From Piezodorus guildinii (lineage: Eukaryota; Arthropoda; Insecta; Hemiptera; Pentatomidae), in the NCBI GenBank assembly GCA_023052935.1, contig CM041297.1, positions 107,871,563 to 107,935,562 of the forward strand: DNA of 64,000 nt. Direction: 5' to 3'. The notes under the pieces were generated by a model. The model saw only the letters and a list, made by a program, of their open reading frames with translations. It had not been told where the DNA came from and did not search any database. A program made the position numbers and the translations under genes. Shown here in pieces: positions 1 through 13,264 of this stretch (positions are counted from its first letter, which is position 1; each line of letters opens with the position of its first letter).

Positions 1-120
1 TTTATTATGAATAATGATTAAAGATTTAATTACTATCAAGATGTATCTTTAGACAGCATATTTACAAACTCAAGTTTTCTCAAAACCAACTAATAGACCG
101 AGATATATGGCTCATAACTA

Positions 121-945
121 TAAAGGGTTAGGGTGGTAAATCTGCCCCTGAGGCTTTTTTGACTCAAACTTGGGGGATCAATTTGGCGTCGAATAAAAAT
201 AATTCACTCCATTTTTTAGCTGTTTAATTTAAATTGTTTTCAAGATTTTTCAAAAAAACTCCTTTTTTTTAATAGTAAAATTTGAAATTAATTAATGATT
301 TTTTTTTCCAATTCTTCGGAGTCAAGGGCATGAAAAAATTATATGGTCATTATTCTTAAACGAAAAGCCAATTTTTAGCAGAAGAAATAAAACAAAAATG
401 TATTTATTTAACCTTCTTGAAAAGTGTCAATCATCAATTTTTTTCAGTAAATGTCTTTTATACTCCCTCTATACATAGGAATAAGAAATATAAGTTGAAT
501 GCAAGGTTTCAGAAAAAAAAAAGTTTTTATTTTTTTTCATATTGTTCCACCACTTCAAAAACTTCCTGTGTATAGAGGAGTATAAAAGACATTTTCTCAA
601 AAAAAAAAAAAAAATCGGTGATTGACACTTTTCAAAAAGGTTTAAAAAAATACTTATTTTTGTTTTATTTCTTCCACTAAAAATTGGCTTTTTGTTTAAG
701 AATCATGACCATATAATTTTTGTCATGCCCTTTACTCCTAAGAATTAGAGAAAAATCATCATTAATTAATTTCAAATTTTACTATTTAAAAAAAATTACA
801 ATCGAAAGAGTTTTTTTTTTAAATCTCGAAAACAGTTTGAATTAAAAAGCTAAAAAATGGGGTGAATTCTTTTTATTTGACACCAAATTGATCCCCTAAG
901 TTTGAGTCAAAAAAGCCTCAGGGGGCAGATTTACTATCCTAACCC
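121..945. repeat. Long fold-back (inverted-repeat) element
   Basis: The left arm (about 121-480) and right arm (about 564-945) are imperfect reverse complements over roughly 360-380 bp, joined by an 80-bp centre. Matching landmarks are gggttagg near 125 with cctaaccc near 938, the segment around gactcaaac (170) with gtttgagtc (900), and tcttttatactcc (455) with its complement near 580. No ORF in it looks like a protein. This is the form of a fold-back or MITE-type DNA element. A clear target-site duplication was not found. Confidence 0.8.
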
Positions 946-1754
946 GGCTATACCCTTTAAACCTTTTTATGGAGGTGTGTGACCCTCCAAGAACAGAACC
1001 AACCATAGTTCACATGTGTTCTCTAGTACTTTCTAGAAGTGTAATAAGATGTCTCAATAATACTGAATCCTTTCAATACAATACTATTTTAAATACACCG
1101 CTTCATAATAGTTTTAAGTACAACACATTATATAATCTTATTTTGACTTCATCTCTGCATGGTGAGAACACGCATTATCTCATTATGATATAACTACCTT
1201 AAAGCATACACAAACAGCTATTTTTGCTAAATAGCTAAAATATATTTTAACCTCAAGGTTTATTCTTTTATCTAGCTTATTTTCAGGAACACTTATAGAG
1301 CGAGGAAATATATATAAGAAACATACAATGAGGTGTGCAACATGATTTATTTAAATCTTCAGCACAGTAAATAAAAATAAAAATGACGGCATAACATTTG
1401 ATATTTTTAAAATTCATATTATGCAATACAAGTGAATGAACAATCAATAAATTATAACTAGTGTTTTCAAATTTTGTGTATTCGATACATAACACGAATT
1501 GACTTTCTAAAAATATTTTAATATCTTAAGACTTTAAAGACTAAATATATAAGTAGCTTTGATGACAAACAACAATTTAAAAAAAAAAAAGAAAAACAGA
1601 CAATTACATACAAAGATACATGTATGTGACATACATGAAGGGGGGGAGGGAGGTAGGCAGAAAGAAACTAACCCTAGGGAACTAGAAATTCACTTTCTGA
1701 GTTCTGAGAGATACTACACGTATTTATATTGTTCCGAAATAATGAACTTTATTT

Positions 1755-4700
1755 TTAGGCCTCGAGCTCAAGGCATAAACCTATCTTATGACCACCCTCG
1801 TTGAAGTTCTTTCCATCGAGCTGAGCAGAAAGTGAGAGGGTTACACCTGAAACAGAGATATTACTTGATGAAAATAGAAAACACACATCAAGATTTATTT
1901 AAAATTTACTTATTTAAATTATAAAGACATTTTATTTTTTACTAGCTAGTATGAGAAGGAGGAATATTTATTTTTGCATTACTAAGGGAAATGTCTAGGG
2001 ATAAAAAAAAAAATTACTACCAATTTTATTTGTAGTCATTTAAGAATGACTACCAAAAAAACAGTTCATTAAAGAATAAAACATACTTTTTAGCATATAT
2101 TATGATTAATATTATTTATAGACATACAACAAAAATAAACAAAATTTTAAAAATAATACTTTTTCATAGGCTTGCTGCTGATTTGTAAGTTAAAAATACA
2201 TGGCTCTTCTGCAGATTAATTTAATCAGCCAATATTGGATACATTCTAAACTAGCTGTAAGCCGTTGCTTTGCTCACAAATATTTCCTTTTTGTTAATTT
2301 AGGTATGTTCATGATAAGAATAACAATGTTAGAAACCAAAATATAAATTAAATCTATTAGTTGGTGAAGCTTTTAACATAAACAAAAAAAAATTTTAGAT
2401 ATTAGAAATAAGTTCTAATATCGTCTAGAAGCAAAATTTTCTTTAATCGATCAAAATCTTTTTTAATATCGAATGTGATTCCACAGCTACAATCTAGAAC
2501 ATGAAACAATATTCAATATATTTTTATAACATTTTTGATACTACTGGTTAGATTTAGATAATTTTGTTTTCTGATTTTATAATATTTCAAATAAAAAACT
2601 TATGATTTATCAGAAGATGTGTAGTTTTTGAGTTATTTGAAAACCAACGTTAGTGGAAGCAACTAAAAAATTTTTTAACTAAATTTTCATTATTTTTACT
2701 TTCATACTCGATAGCAAGATGTATCAAGTAAATATAGACCGCTTATCAACTTAAATGATTCAGATATCAGTTTATAATATTCTTACTAACACAGTACTAA
2801 AATAAACTGATTTAATAAAATAAGATAATATGGAAAAAATAATATCAGAAGTCTGCATACAATTATACAAATATAATTTATTTGATCAAGATTAGATCTT
2901 TTTTAGTATTAAAAATTCTGCTGATCCTTAATGTACTCAAAATAATTATTAGTTAATTTTAATAGAATCCATTGTTATTTAATAAGTAAATATTTTTCTT
3001 TTAAAAATGCTTTTTCCTGTATGCAGGACTGAAATAGAAGTATAAAATACCAAAGTAAATAAGTTTAGATATACATAACACTATCAGAATTTTTATAAAT
3101 AGAATGTATTATTTCACATATGAATATTTTTAACAGTACCTTTTGATTTAGAACTCCACATAACATAAAACAGAAAGTTTGATTTTTAATTTTAAAGTAA
3201 TATATTCATTTATCTAGGTAGAGTTTATTAGCAATTAAGTAAACACATCAAGAATAAAAATTAAGTATCAGAAGTACAAAATTGAGTATAAATACAGCGA
3301 CTTAAATGAAAAGTAAAAGTAAGACTTTGATCAATTTATTTGATTTAAAAACTATGAATTTTACCGATCCTAGGCACTTGAAATGTTGGTTTTGGGAGTA
3401 ACATAAGTTACTAAATAATTGATGTAAAAAACATACTAATTGGAAATATGCTGCTTGTTTTACACTTGAGCTTCGAAATAACAGTAGATCAGTAAGTTCA
3501 GCATGAGCTCCTAATTGAATCTTACCTATTCGCATGTAGCTCTATCCAAATTACAGCACATTCAAAGTGCAGCGCTGCCATATCAATATTACCCTACTTA
3601 TCATTAAATCATATGGATTAATTAAAGTTTCGCTGCTATGGAAAATACTTAATGAATTCTGAAGCATCAGCAAACAACTAAAAGAATGAATGGGACACAG
3701 CACAGATCAGCAGAAAAAAGATCGAATGTCAGCAACACCATGCTAATGATATTGTAAATGGCAACAGAGGCGAGATGAAACTTCATTTATTTTATATTCA
3801 CATAGAATTAATTTTATTCACAATGATTAATCATGACATAGATATAGATGAATGAAAAAATCTCTTTTTTAATAAAATACTTAAATAACAGCATCCTTCT
3901 CTATAAAATATATTAAAAGGATAAAATAATGTTGCCTCTTTAAATGAATAAGGTTATAAAATGAGAGGATAAAAAGTGATCGCACAGAGGTGATTTTATA
4001 AACAATAAAAATCATTTAATCCAGATTAGAGATCAGGATCTGGAGAACAATTGTTCAGTGTAAAATAAAATCTTTCATTTTGAATATTTAATCATGATGC
4101 TAATCAAACAACCTAACCATGCATTTGGGTTTAGAAGACCATATACAACTTCTTTTTTTAATCCATGTAAAATGCACTATTGATTCCTTACATATTATAT
4201 AGGTTTGTTTTCCCCAAGCATTCCTAGCATCTTTATCTTCCAACCTTCTAAAGTGTGATCTTACAAATATTTTGAGTTTTGAAAAGTAAGGTTATTTTAC
4301 AGTAATGAATCAAGAGATTAACACTTCTTTGGGCTTTTGGTTTCACAGGGCATCTCTATTTCCGGCCAAAGATTTTTTTCCACTACACAATTATTTATTT
4401 CTCTCTTTGATACATCAGACAACTAGCAAGGAGTAATTTAGTTACAGTTTAAAATCAATCAAATTTCCTGAAACTGACGACTATAAAATCTAAGAATGGT
4501 AAAATTCTGCTTCAATTCATAAACTTGCGAGAACCAGAATCAATTAAAAAATTGATAAGGCATTAAGAATTTTAGAAACACATAGTTTGTAAGAGATAAA
4601 GGGTTCATTTAAATTAATTCATCAATAATTAATGTTACCCCAAAAGCTGACATTTCATGTGATATTACCATATTTATATTAGGGTTATTCATTAGGAAAA

Positions 4701-7358
4701 TGAGAGAAACAATTTAATACTTTAATATTCCCCAAGTAAGTATTCATTAGATATTTAAAATATTGAAAGATAGTTCTAGTTCTTCATGACTATGAAGTTA
4801 TATACCTAAATTAAAAATCAACAAATATGCTTACTTGCCAGCATACCCCAGTCTTTCATAATACCCAAACATCCTGACAACAAAACAAAATTGATATTTT
4901 TTTAAACATCATTAATTAACCATTTATGATGCTTAAAAGACTTTAATGAGAAAAAAAAATATTCTCACTAATTATGAACTAATAGGGAGTTATCTATATA
5001 GAGAGTGTATCACTCCCAATACTAATTCAACTTATTGAATGGGTTAAGGCCATCCGCTACACATGAGGCAAAACTCGGAAGTCGATGTACAAACTAAATT
5101 ACTCGCTGAAATGTATAAATAAATAGTATAAACTTTTATGTTATTGAGAAACAAAAAACATATCTCAGAGTAATAAATGTCATAATTAAATCCAAATATT
5201 TCTCAGCTGATATTAAAAACAAAAAAAATCAATTATTACGATTACTAAATACAAATAATTCATCAAGTTCCAAATAAATAAAAAAACCTTTGACTTAGTA
5301 TGCCCCAAGAAGGATTCGGGGAATGTATAGTGTAAATTATTTCTGTATGTGATTACCATGTACTGGGGGAAAAAAATACTCACACGCACATATTTACACC
5401 AGTTTTACACAAATATATGCTTACTAATGCCATTAAAATAATATATCATAAGTACTAAAAATAATAAATATAACCTTTAAGAGAAATCATTAATGTGGTA
5501 GAAGTCTGAAAATGCTTAATATCACTACCAGTTTACTACCATCAATTAAGTGCATTTTTTAAGGAACCACTTCAAACATTACAAAAACATACTATTTATT
5601 TTTAAAGAACAATGCCTTCACTTACTTTGTCTGATAATATTTATATTCAAAAGATAACATATTACTAACCTTCTCTAAGTTTCTGTCCATAGCCGATACC
5701 AATCTGGCTCTGATTGTTAACTTTGAGCCTCAGCGAAGAATCACTGTCCAGGTTGTACTTGCACCCAATACCAAAATCAGTGTCGTTATTATCAGATGCC
5801 CATGACAATTGGACAGCTGTTTCTAATTTTGGGCTTACTTTATGGTAAATAGAACCAGTAAAAATACGTCCATCATTACTGAAAGAAATGAAAAATTATG
5901 TATACGGATACAAGAACCAACTGTACTAACACTTAATAGATGGTTACTTAAAATAGAAATGTTAAAACAGATAGTTGAAAATTGAAAGTATTTGAAACCA
6001 TACTTACATGCTTGTATTAAGGATGAACTCTTTAGTAGACAAACCCATAGAAAAGTTGTTTTGAGTAAGTTTACTCTTAGAAGTGTCAAATGTAGTTGAG
6101 GCTCCACATAACCATCCTAAGATTAGAAATAGATTTAAAAAAATAATTTTGTATGTGTATAAACATTTTACATAAACCAGGTAAGGACAATTGATATATT
6201 TTATAAATGGGATATTTAATAAAAAGAATATAGAGTCTAAATTAAATACTTAATGAACTAAAATTATTATTAACAGATATAAATAAATAACGAGGAGTAC
6301 TCATTATTTCTCTACTTCCTCATATGGACAACTAAATTGAAGAAAATGATGATAGATGAGAAGAACTGATTGACAAGGTGTTAATTAATTCTACTAATAA
6401 ATATAATATTTAACTGCAAAATACAACTGACATAATTTCTTTACAAAAAGTCGCAGCAAAAAGTACATTTTGATACCTACCACAGGTTAAGGTATAAGAT
6501 CTTAATTTAGTTATCTTACTAATACTATAAGGTGAAAGAGAATTTTAAATTAAATCACTGCATGCACAATTAATGATTAAAGTGGGACCAGAAGTCCAGT
6601 CAGAATTCATAATATTAAGAGTTTTTGGAAAAAAAAAAAAAAAAAGAATATAATAGAACCTCTTATCTAAAAGAATAAATTTCAAATTTATTTTAAAAAT
6701 AATTAATTTACATAACAAGGCTAATAATAATAATCATGTCACAGGATCTCATAAAATAAGTAAATTGTTAGAGCAAAATAATTTTTTCAATATTAAAAAT
6801 TGTGTAAAATTATTTATTTTTTACTTGGGAATAAACTTCAGATGTATTAAAAGTCCAATGCAGTATTTCTTCTTATGTTAATTTTTTTTTTTTTTAAGTG
6901 TGAAGGTAGGGAAGGATATGATAGCAAGTTATAACCGGTTCCTCAATTCAGGTTAATTTAGCAGTACTACTCCTACCCAAAAGCCAACTAAATCCCCAGA
7001 ATGTTGCATATATTGTACGGAACATGTATATACTTAAGACAACTGCAAAGCTAGGGAACATTAAGCCACATTTTTCATCTGATTATTAGAGATGATAACA
7101 TGAGAGATAAAACTAATTCTAAGCTTTAAATGTTTGTAATTTCATGTCACCAACTTGAATTCTAAATATTTATGTTTCACCGAATCATAATGATATCAAA
7201 ATATTTAAATGTGCTTCCATATCAATAAATAACAGACTTAATCGTGAATTGAACTATTATCTTATTAACAGAAAGCAAAAATGACTCGGCAAAATTCAAT
7301 AAACTAATAACTAAAACATTTTTAATCAAATTCATACAGCCATTTCAATGATTAATTT

Positions 7359-7402
<44 letters not shown>

Positions 7403-8473
7403 TTTTTTTTTAACATTCTAATTAATTGTTAATTCTAAAGTAAGGTCATATGCAAAGTTGGATAAAATATTACATCAGAAACATTCACTAACAGTAGATT
7501 GTACAAATATCACAAGATTACATCATAAATTTACAACTTTCAGAGATACAACGGCTCTTTTTTTATCAGTTCAAACCATACAAAAAATGATATTATTATT
7601 ATGGAAACTATAGGTCAAGATTTACTTAAAAGTAATATTGAATTTCAATATTTTTTTTTACTTAACTCAATGCTATTTAAAGAGACCACACAGGATGCAT
7701 ATCTGTATGATCCCTTCTAAACCACCTGTGAGTTATAAAGGAGGCATAAATTGTTTGATAACCTCTGTTACTTATTTAAGCCAAGAATCAAACAAATAAT
7801 AATAAAAATCTATGAAGAGTAAAACAGAGAAAAAGTAGGAAAGTTCTAGTTTTAATAAAAATCAAAGTAAGAACTGACCAGCATAACCAAGAACTGCTCC
7901 AGCTTTGAGAAGGGGCCTCCCTTTTTAAAGTCTGAATCCAAGTTCAAGGCACAAGTATCATTCTTGAATTCTGCTTTTAACCTCAGTGTTTTGTCCCTAG
8001 ATAAAAAGAAATAATGTTAATTATAATAAAAAAATTAACACTTAAAGAAATAGTAAGTTATATAAATACAATTATACCCTGAATGAGGAACAAATGAGGT
8101 ATCACAAGAAAGCTTTGCTCCTTCGCAAAAATCACTTAGCGATATTTCAGTGGCCAAAACATTATCGGTATTCCATTTTTCAGTAAATGTGACTCCTGAA
8201 ATAAACAAATAACATAATTAGAAAGAATATAACAAGAAACTATTTTACATGGTTAAATACATTTGTTGTATTACCGTATTCTTTGAATTTATATTTGGTT
8301 TCCAAATTTCCAAACACTTTTCCAGTTTCTTGGTTTGAAACTCCACCAGAGTTGAATTCAACCCCAGTCTGGGTCTTGGTTTTCACATCTAATTTTAAAA
8401 GCCCAAAGTGGTACCCTTTTCCAAAAACATCTCTTGCATTCTTTCCCAAATCTCCGTAAAATGGAGGGGACAT
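1755..8473 (-). CDS. VDAC: Voltage-dependent anion channel (mitochondrial porin), six coding exons
   Basis: This is the outer mitochondrial membrane beta-barrel that passes ATP, ADP and small anions. Exons in gene order on the minus strand: 8473-8275, 8195-8078, 7996-7879, 6116-6008, 5878-5670, 1846-1755. The protein starts [17 protein letters not shown], the porin N-terminal helix. Typical porin stretches follow: [79 protein letters not shown]. It ends [13 protein letters not shown]. Expected length is 281 residues, matching the family (about 282). All introns are GT-AG and phases agree except in exon 7996-7879, which is 118 nt where 119 are needed. One base appears to be missing in the AAAAA run after DSDF, so this allele is frameshifted as written. 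The start ATG lies 6 nt inside an exon with a good acceptor, so the 5' leader is on another exon. AATAAA lies 2 nt after the stop. Identity is near certain; the frameshift may be real or an assembly error. Confidence 0.93.
1858..5669. other. Last VDAC intron, no recognised feature
   Basis: This AT-rich intron of about 3.8 kb lies between the fifth and sixth VDAC coding exons. I read both strands and found no coding exon, SINE head or LINE motif that I can support. Confidence 0.6.
7361..7397. repeat. (TA)n microsatellite in a VDAC intron
   Basis: An uninterrupted TA dinucleotide tract of about 18 units lies in the intron between VDAC exons 7879 and 6116. Confidence 0.95.
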
Positions 8474-8930
8474 TATTAGCTGAAAAATAAAAATTAAATT
8501 AATGGTATGAATATCTAACAACAATTTAACAATTATAACACTAATATCAAGTAAATATATATTTTATTGAGCTGGTTTAAAACTAAGTTCAATAGAAAAT
8601 CAATCTTAGGCAAGGTTTTAAAATAGTGTCAATCTGTTGAAATATTGATAAGGTAAAAGAGCAGATCAAGTAAATGTTTGTATCAATATAAGAGTTCTGG
8701 CTTTGAGAATTAAAAATTGAAGGCTTATTTAGTGATGTAAAAATAATCATGCATATTCTCAAATCAGAGCAAAAGTCAAATTAACATTGGACAGAACACG
8801 CCTTAAATTGGATTTATGTTATTCCTGATGGAACAAAGTTAATCATTCAATTAATCCTTGCATTAATCTATACAATTTCGCATTTTATTTACATTTAAAT
8901 AAATAAAAATGTGCCAAATGGACCACTTAC

Positions 8931-9000
8931 AATTGCTCTGTGAAACCGGTTTCTAGAAATAAAATCGACACGCAGATAACGCAATGGCGAACTTCAATGA
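8931..9000 (-). other. Candidate non-coding first exon of VDAC
   Basis: On the minus strand a strong donor (CAATT|GTAAGT, at 8931/8930) ends a short stretch that is richer in CpG than its surroundings (cgcc, gcg, gtcg between about 8960 and 9000). The coding exon at 8473 opens with an acceptor and 6 nt of leader, so a 5' UTR exon must exist upstream; this is the nearest plausible one. The upstream limit is unknown. RNA evidence is lacking. Confidence 0.4.
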
Positions 9001-9009
9001 AGGAAAAGA

Positions 9010-11230
9010 AAAAGTGATTGAAACTAATATAACCACAGACGTCATAAAGACACCAATACTTGAAAATAAATATTGCATCAAGCGTTGAAAATTGTGGACA
9101 AATGAATACTTTGTATATAAATTTTTATAAAATAAAATATCTTTAAAAATCTCAATAATCGTAATCTATATACAGTGATTACTATTTTAATCTTTTCCTG
9201 TTCTATGATATGCCACAAAAACTAAATTGACCAGATAATTGGCCATCTCATATTGTTTAAAAAGTAGTTTCATTTATATTTTGCCAATATTTAATTTATC
9301 CATATCAGAAAGAGGAGGGAACACATTTAAATTCAAAATATTTTATACCGCATATTTAAGTTTCAGCGTATTTAAGTAATCGTTTTGTTTTTCCATCATG
9401 AAAAGAGAAATCCAATTTTTTTAAGTGAATGTTTTATTCTAATTACAAAAAAACGGAACTGAATTAACGTATTTACATAATAAAGCCTAAGTTTTTGGCG
9501 TTACTTTTACAAGCAACTTCTAATACAATATTAACTAAAATTAGATTTTTAATCTAAGAGTGACATTTATATTGAATGTTAAATATTAATAATCAGTTAA
9601 TGTGATCGTTCTTCATTGACTACTTATCAATCCAATGATTCATCTCACTTAATATAGTACAACTGCATTATTTTTTTATATTATTTTTAATTTAAGGAAA
9701 AAATATTTTTTCTATTAAAAAAAGTTGCGAAATAAAAACTGTAAATCATTACACTATGGTTTATTATTTTCAAACAATAATTTTAAGTTTATCCTAGGAA
9801 CTTAACATTACCGCCCACCACTTCTTTTCAAAGTAGTGACCAATTAGAGATTTAAATTATATTAATTTTTGAAGAGGGAAATATAAAGTAGAATGCAATA
9901 ATTATACGGAACCAGTAAAAACTATAATACAATTTTTAAAATTGAATAAATTTATGGTACCTGGATTGGGGTGGAAAAACTTTGTTTTCTAAGATTTTGG
10001 TCTTAGATACTTGTGTACTAAATCTGGCAATTAGTAAACCTCAAAAACATTGTTGTTAACGTCAAATGGACCATTTTCTACATTGACGAACTTTGGCTAA
10101 TTTTTTATACTTAAAGTCCTTACACTATCCATATAGCAAGTACATTCTTGATAAAAAGTTATAATACAATTTATGGTGAGAAAAACAAATTATATGCGGA
10201 TTTACAAAATTTTAAAGAATGGAGGAAAGAAGGATACACAGGATAAATGGATTTTTGTTTATTCCATTTTTGGATTCAACTATCTTAAAATGAAAATTAT
10301 GCGTTTTGAGGATAATTAATATCAGTTTTAGTGCTCATCTCAACGAACTATACTTGTGCTAAAACGTTGGCAAAAATAAAAAAACCTTTTTATGACCGAC
10401 TCCCAATTATTCTTCCAATTAAATTAAATAATTAAATTTAAAGCCAACCATATACCTTCATGATATACTCATAACTCAATATTTGGACTAATAATTAGCG
10501 TAGACGTAGGAAACGTTTTTTATTGGGCTTTTAGCTCAAAACGGTAGGAATAACTGTCTGGCTGTTCTCATATTTTATATAGTTATAACTATTTGGAAAC
10601 AATAAATCTTTGTGTAATAATTTGCATCGTTTTTTTGCTCCATTTTTATTAATGATAGTTCCGTTCTGAGGGCTATTCTTGAGTGATTTGTGACTCATTT
10701 ATTCTTTTTGAAAAATATGTTTTTATTTTTCATCTTCACAAATAGTCAAAATATTTATTATGATACTTTTATTCCTTCTGTAATATGAAATAAAATGGCT
10801 GTTGGGTAGGTCTAATTCTACTGATCATCCAAAGGTGGTTTAAAAAAAAAAAAGAATAGTTGATCAAGTAGACTTGTAGAACAATCGCAAATGATTTTTC
10901 TGTTGTGCTTTTCCCTCAAACCTTTTTTAATAAACCATAGACATTGATAGATGATGATAATAGAGGTGTAAAGAAAAAAAATTGATTAGAAAAATCTGCT
11001 AATGATCAATGACAGATCGGAGATTTTGCAATCAAAGATGTTGAATCAGAGCCTCCAAAGGTTATATTATATTTTCAAGAGTTGCTAAACTATATTCCAT
11101 AGTCAATAAACTGGTTCATAAATACATTTTTGTTATCATCATGTGAATAACAAATCAATTCTTTTCTAAGTAAGCTGCTGAACTAAAAGCAATTTTAAAG
11201 CAAAAGGCAGTTAAAAAGAAAAATTGTCAC
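9010..11230. other. VDAC upstream flank, mostly unassigned
   Basis: This is AT-rich sequence without a supported gene. The only recognised item is a short fragment near 10555-10625 resembling the 3' tail of a dispersed repeat seen again near 44580 and 46600 (tagttat..tttggaaa.aataaa pattern). Part of the VDAC promoter should lie near the left end. Confidence 0.4.
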
Positions 11231-11239
11231 ACAAATTCG

Positions 11240-11570
11240 ACATGTGGATGGGTGAGTATATTTATGAGCTGGCTATAAAGGTGCCACTGTTCACAAACCA
11301 AAAATTGAGAGTTCAAATCCCAGTCTCATGATTTGTTGTCTCACACATTACTTCCACAGAGTTTTTGAATCCTTACATCCGTTAGATTGTTTGAGTCTCA
11401 TCAGTCTACTGTATGCAACTCACAATGGACTTGGTGTTGGAATGAGGCCTTACCTCATTTACTTCAATTTGATTTTTCATGATATCAATCAGCCTAGATG
11501 TGCAGTCCAGGAACAGTCTGCTGATCCCAAACAGTCATAATCCATTAGTCTAAGCTTTATTATTATTATT
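11240..11570 (+). repeat. Possible tRNA-derived SINE
   Basis: A tRNA-like head can be seen: ctggctataaagg near 11270 as a degenerate A box, and gagttcaaatccca near 11312 as a good B box, 40-odd bases apart. A body of about 240 bp follows and ends in a TTA/TAT trinucleotide run. That run is shared with the 3' end of the minus-strand LINE next door, so the boundary is unclear. Only one copy was seen in this window. Confidence 0.45.
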
Positions 11571-12100
11571 ATAGGTACTGTTCTTTATTGTAAGCATAGT
11601 TGGAGGCGACTGCCAAACTAGCCTTAATGAGCCTGTTATGTGAGCCTGCAGCTGCTTCTTGAAAACTATTATTATTATTATTGTTGGTTCGGCCAGGCCT
11701 CCTCAACCAGCAATCTCCAGATGTTTCTATCCTGTGCTGCAGCCATCCAACTGTGGACTCCCAAACTCCTCGCATCTGCAGCCACACATTCAATCCATCG
11801 ATGGCGAGGGTGGCCAAATCTCCTCCGGCCATGAATTATCTCCGTTTAAGAGTTTCATGTTCCTCCATCCAGCCTCATGTCCAGCCCATCTTAGGAGATA
11901 TCCTTTGATAATGCTAACAACTTCAGGCTCTCCTAAACCTATTTATTTTTCCTTCTCCTCCACTCTCCACCAACCAACACCGGTCCAAAAATCTTTCCGA
12001 GTATCCTTCTTCTTGAAACCTATGGTTCATAACATTCTTATATGCACTCTCACAAACAACATAGTAGTTCTTATCTTAAAGAAGACTACTGGACAAAACC
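11556..12100 (-). mobile_element. 3' end of a degenerate LINE (RT C-terminal domain)
   Basis: Read on the minus strand, one frame gives LLRWAGHEAGWRNMKLL. A shifted frame then gives GHPRHRWIECVAADARSLG and, further on, DRNIWRLLVEEAWPNQ. This R-R-W ... DR..WR..V pattern is the usual C-terminus of arthropod endonuclease/RT LINE proteins. The 3' UTR ends in (TAA)n at about 11556-11575, like the (TTA)n tails of the LINE copies at 36538 and 49930. Frameshifts show it is dead. RT motifs A-D are absent, so the copy is 5'-truncated. Confidence 0.75.
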
Positions 12101-12288
12101 AAATATCAATGGTTCATGAAAACCTTTAAGCCTTGATAAGTGAAATAGTTATCTGTAAAAATGATAACTGTGAATATAAATGGTTCCCATTTAGAAGTGT
12201 TTGAACCCCTAAATCAGAAATCAACCACATATGAACCCAACCAACCTCCGGTTTGGATAACCATAGTTATTGTTCATTAGTTGGATTG

Positions 12289-12577
12289 CTATACTCCTAC
12301 AACCTTCGAAGGGTCTAGGGCTCAGTATTTGTAGAGATTCACATTGTTTCACAGCCAACGGCTGTGCAAGAAGATGATTAGGCCTACAATATGCTCAGCT
12401 GCCAGGTTTTCATCTCAATTTCGGGTACCCACTTTATAGAAGCTGGGTGTCCCACAGGAAGATCTCCATAACACTGGGTCCCCTTATGACTGAAATAACA
12501 GAATAAATACCAATGTTCAAACCTGGAGCCTGGAGAAAGTAGACTTGTGCTCTATCCGTTAAACTGCCACTCCATAT
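12289..12577 (-). repeat. tRNA-derived SINE, family B
   Basis: On the minus strand the right end reads as a tRNA-like head: ggagtggcagtttaacgg, then gatagagca, and a B box ggtttgaac about 40 nt later. The body includes the pieces gctgggtgtcccacagg and gggctcagta (plus-strand view) found in the copies at 25857 and 48344. The 3' end on the minus strand is near 12289. Confidence 0.8.
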
Positions 12578-13153
12578 TGTTAGCATTAATCCATTAAAAA
12601 CCTTTTAGCTAATGCTGAAATCTCAGGAAAAGTAAAGAAAACAGTTCTAACAACCTCATAGAAAAAAAAACATTAGGGTGCTGTTAGATTCTAACACTGA
12701 CTTAACTGAGGCTCTCATGGACCTCTGGTTGTAAGCTGTTGCTTTGAGTGCATTAAATTTAATCCATGGTTGGAATTATTAGAAGTTGATAAAAATTTAA
12801 AACACAAAATTAATTAATTTTGTTTTGACAAAGTGTTATATCTAAATTCTTGTTTATACGATGCATGTAAATACAAGATGCAATGCAAAGGAAATTAAAT
12901 TTGAAAAAAAAAAAGTATAATAGATAACTGTAAAAACAGTATAAGAATTATCATGACAAGCTTTGTCTTTATATTTAATTCCTTTATAAAGTATTAAAAT
13001 ATTCCCATAAACAAGTAATATTACAAATCAAATTATAATTTCTCATCTAATTTATATTTTATAGGAGTAGCTAAAATAAGCTCAGCAGAACTCAACTGTA
13101 AGAAAATGGAACCACTCATAAATTCATTTTTATAGTAAAAAAATATAAACTAC

Positions 13154-13264
13154 CTTCCCCGGCCATGGCACCGAACATATGATGGCTGTAGATTGATTGG
13201 TAGGTACATCCATTGGACAATATTCATCCTCAAAACTTTTTGTTGGCTGCATGTTCGGCTCATC
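13154..13264 (-). CDS. Orphan coding exon, possible alternative N-terminus of VDAC
   Basis: On the minus strand a 111-nt block with acceptor (tcatag) and donor (AAG|gtagtt) reads open for 37 codons, including NMQPTKSFEDEYCPMDVP and ending CSVPWPGK. It contains an in-frame ATG. Its donor is phase 0. Spliced to the VDAC acceptor at 8479 it would read through CTA ATA ATG into MSPPFYGDL with no stop, giving a porin with an N-terminal extension of about 35 residues. It could instead belong to an unrelated gene, or be chance. I do not recognise the peptide. Confidence 0.4.

Noticed and set aside
11313..11350. B-box-like sequences as functional tRNA genes (also 24122, 26085, 48345, 61300)
   Set aside because: No complete cloverleaf with an acceptor stem could be drawn. 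Repetition with shared bodies, tails and target duplications fits SINEs.
13066..13102. Possible tiny plus-strand exon before SMYD (acceptor and donor 37 bp apart)
   Set aside because: Only one frame is open for about ten codons, phase does not help join the known SMYD exon, and no family residues are seen.
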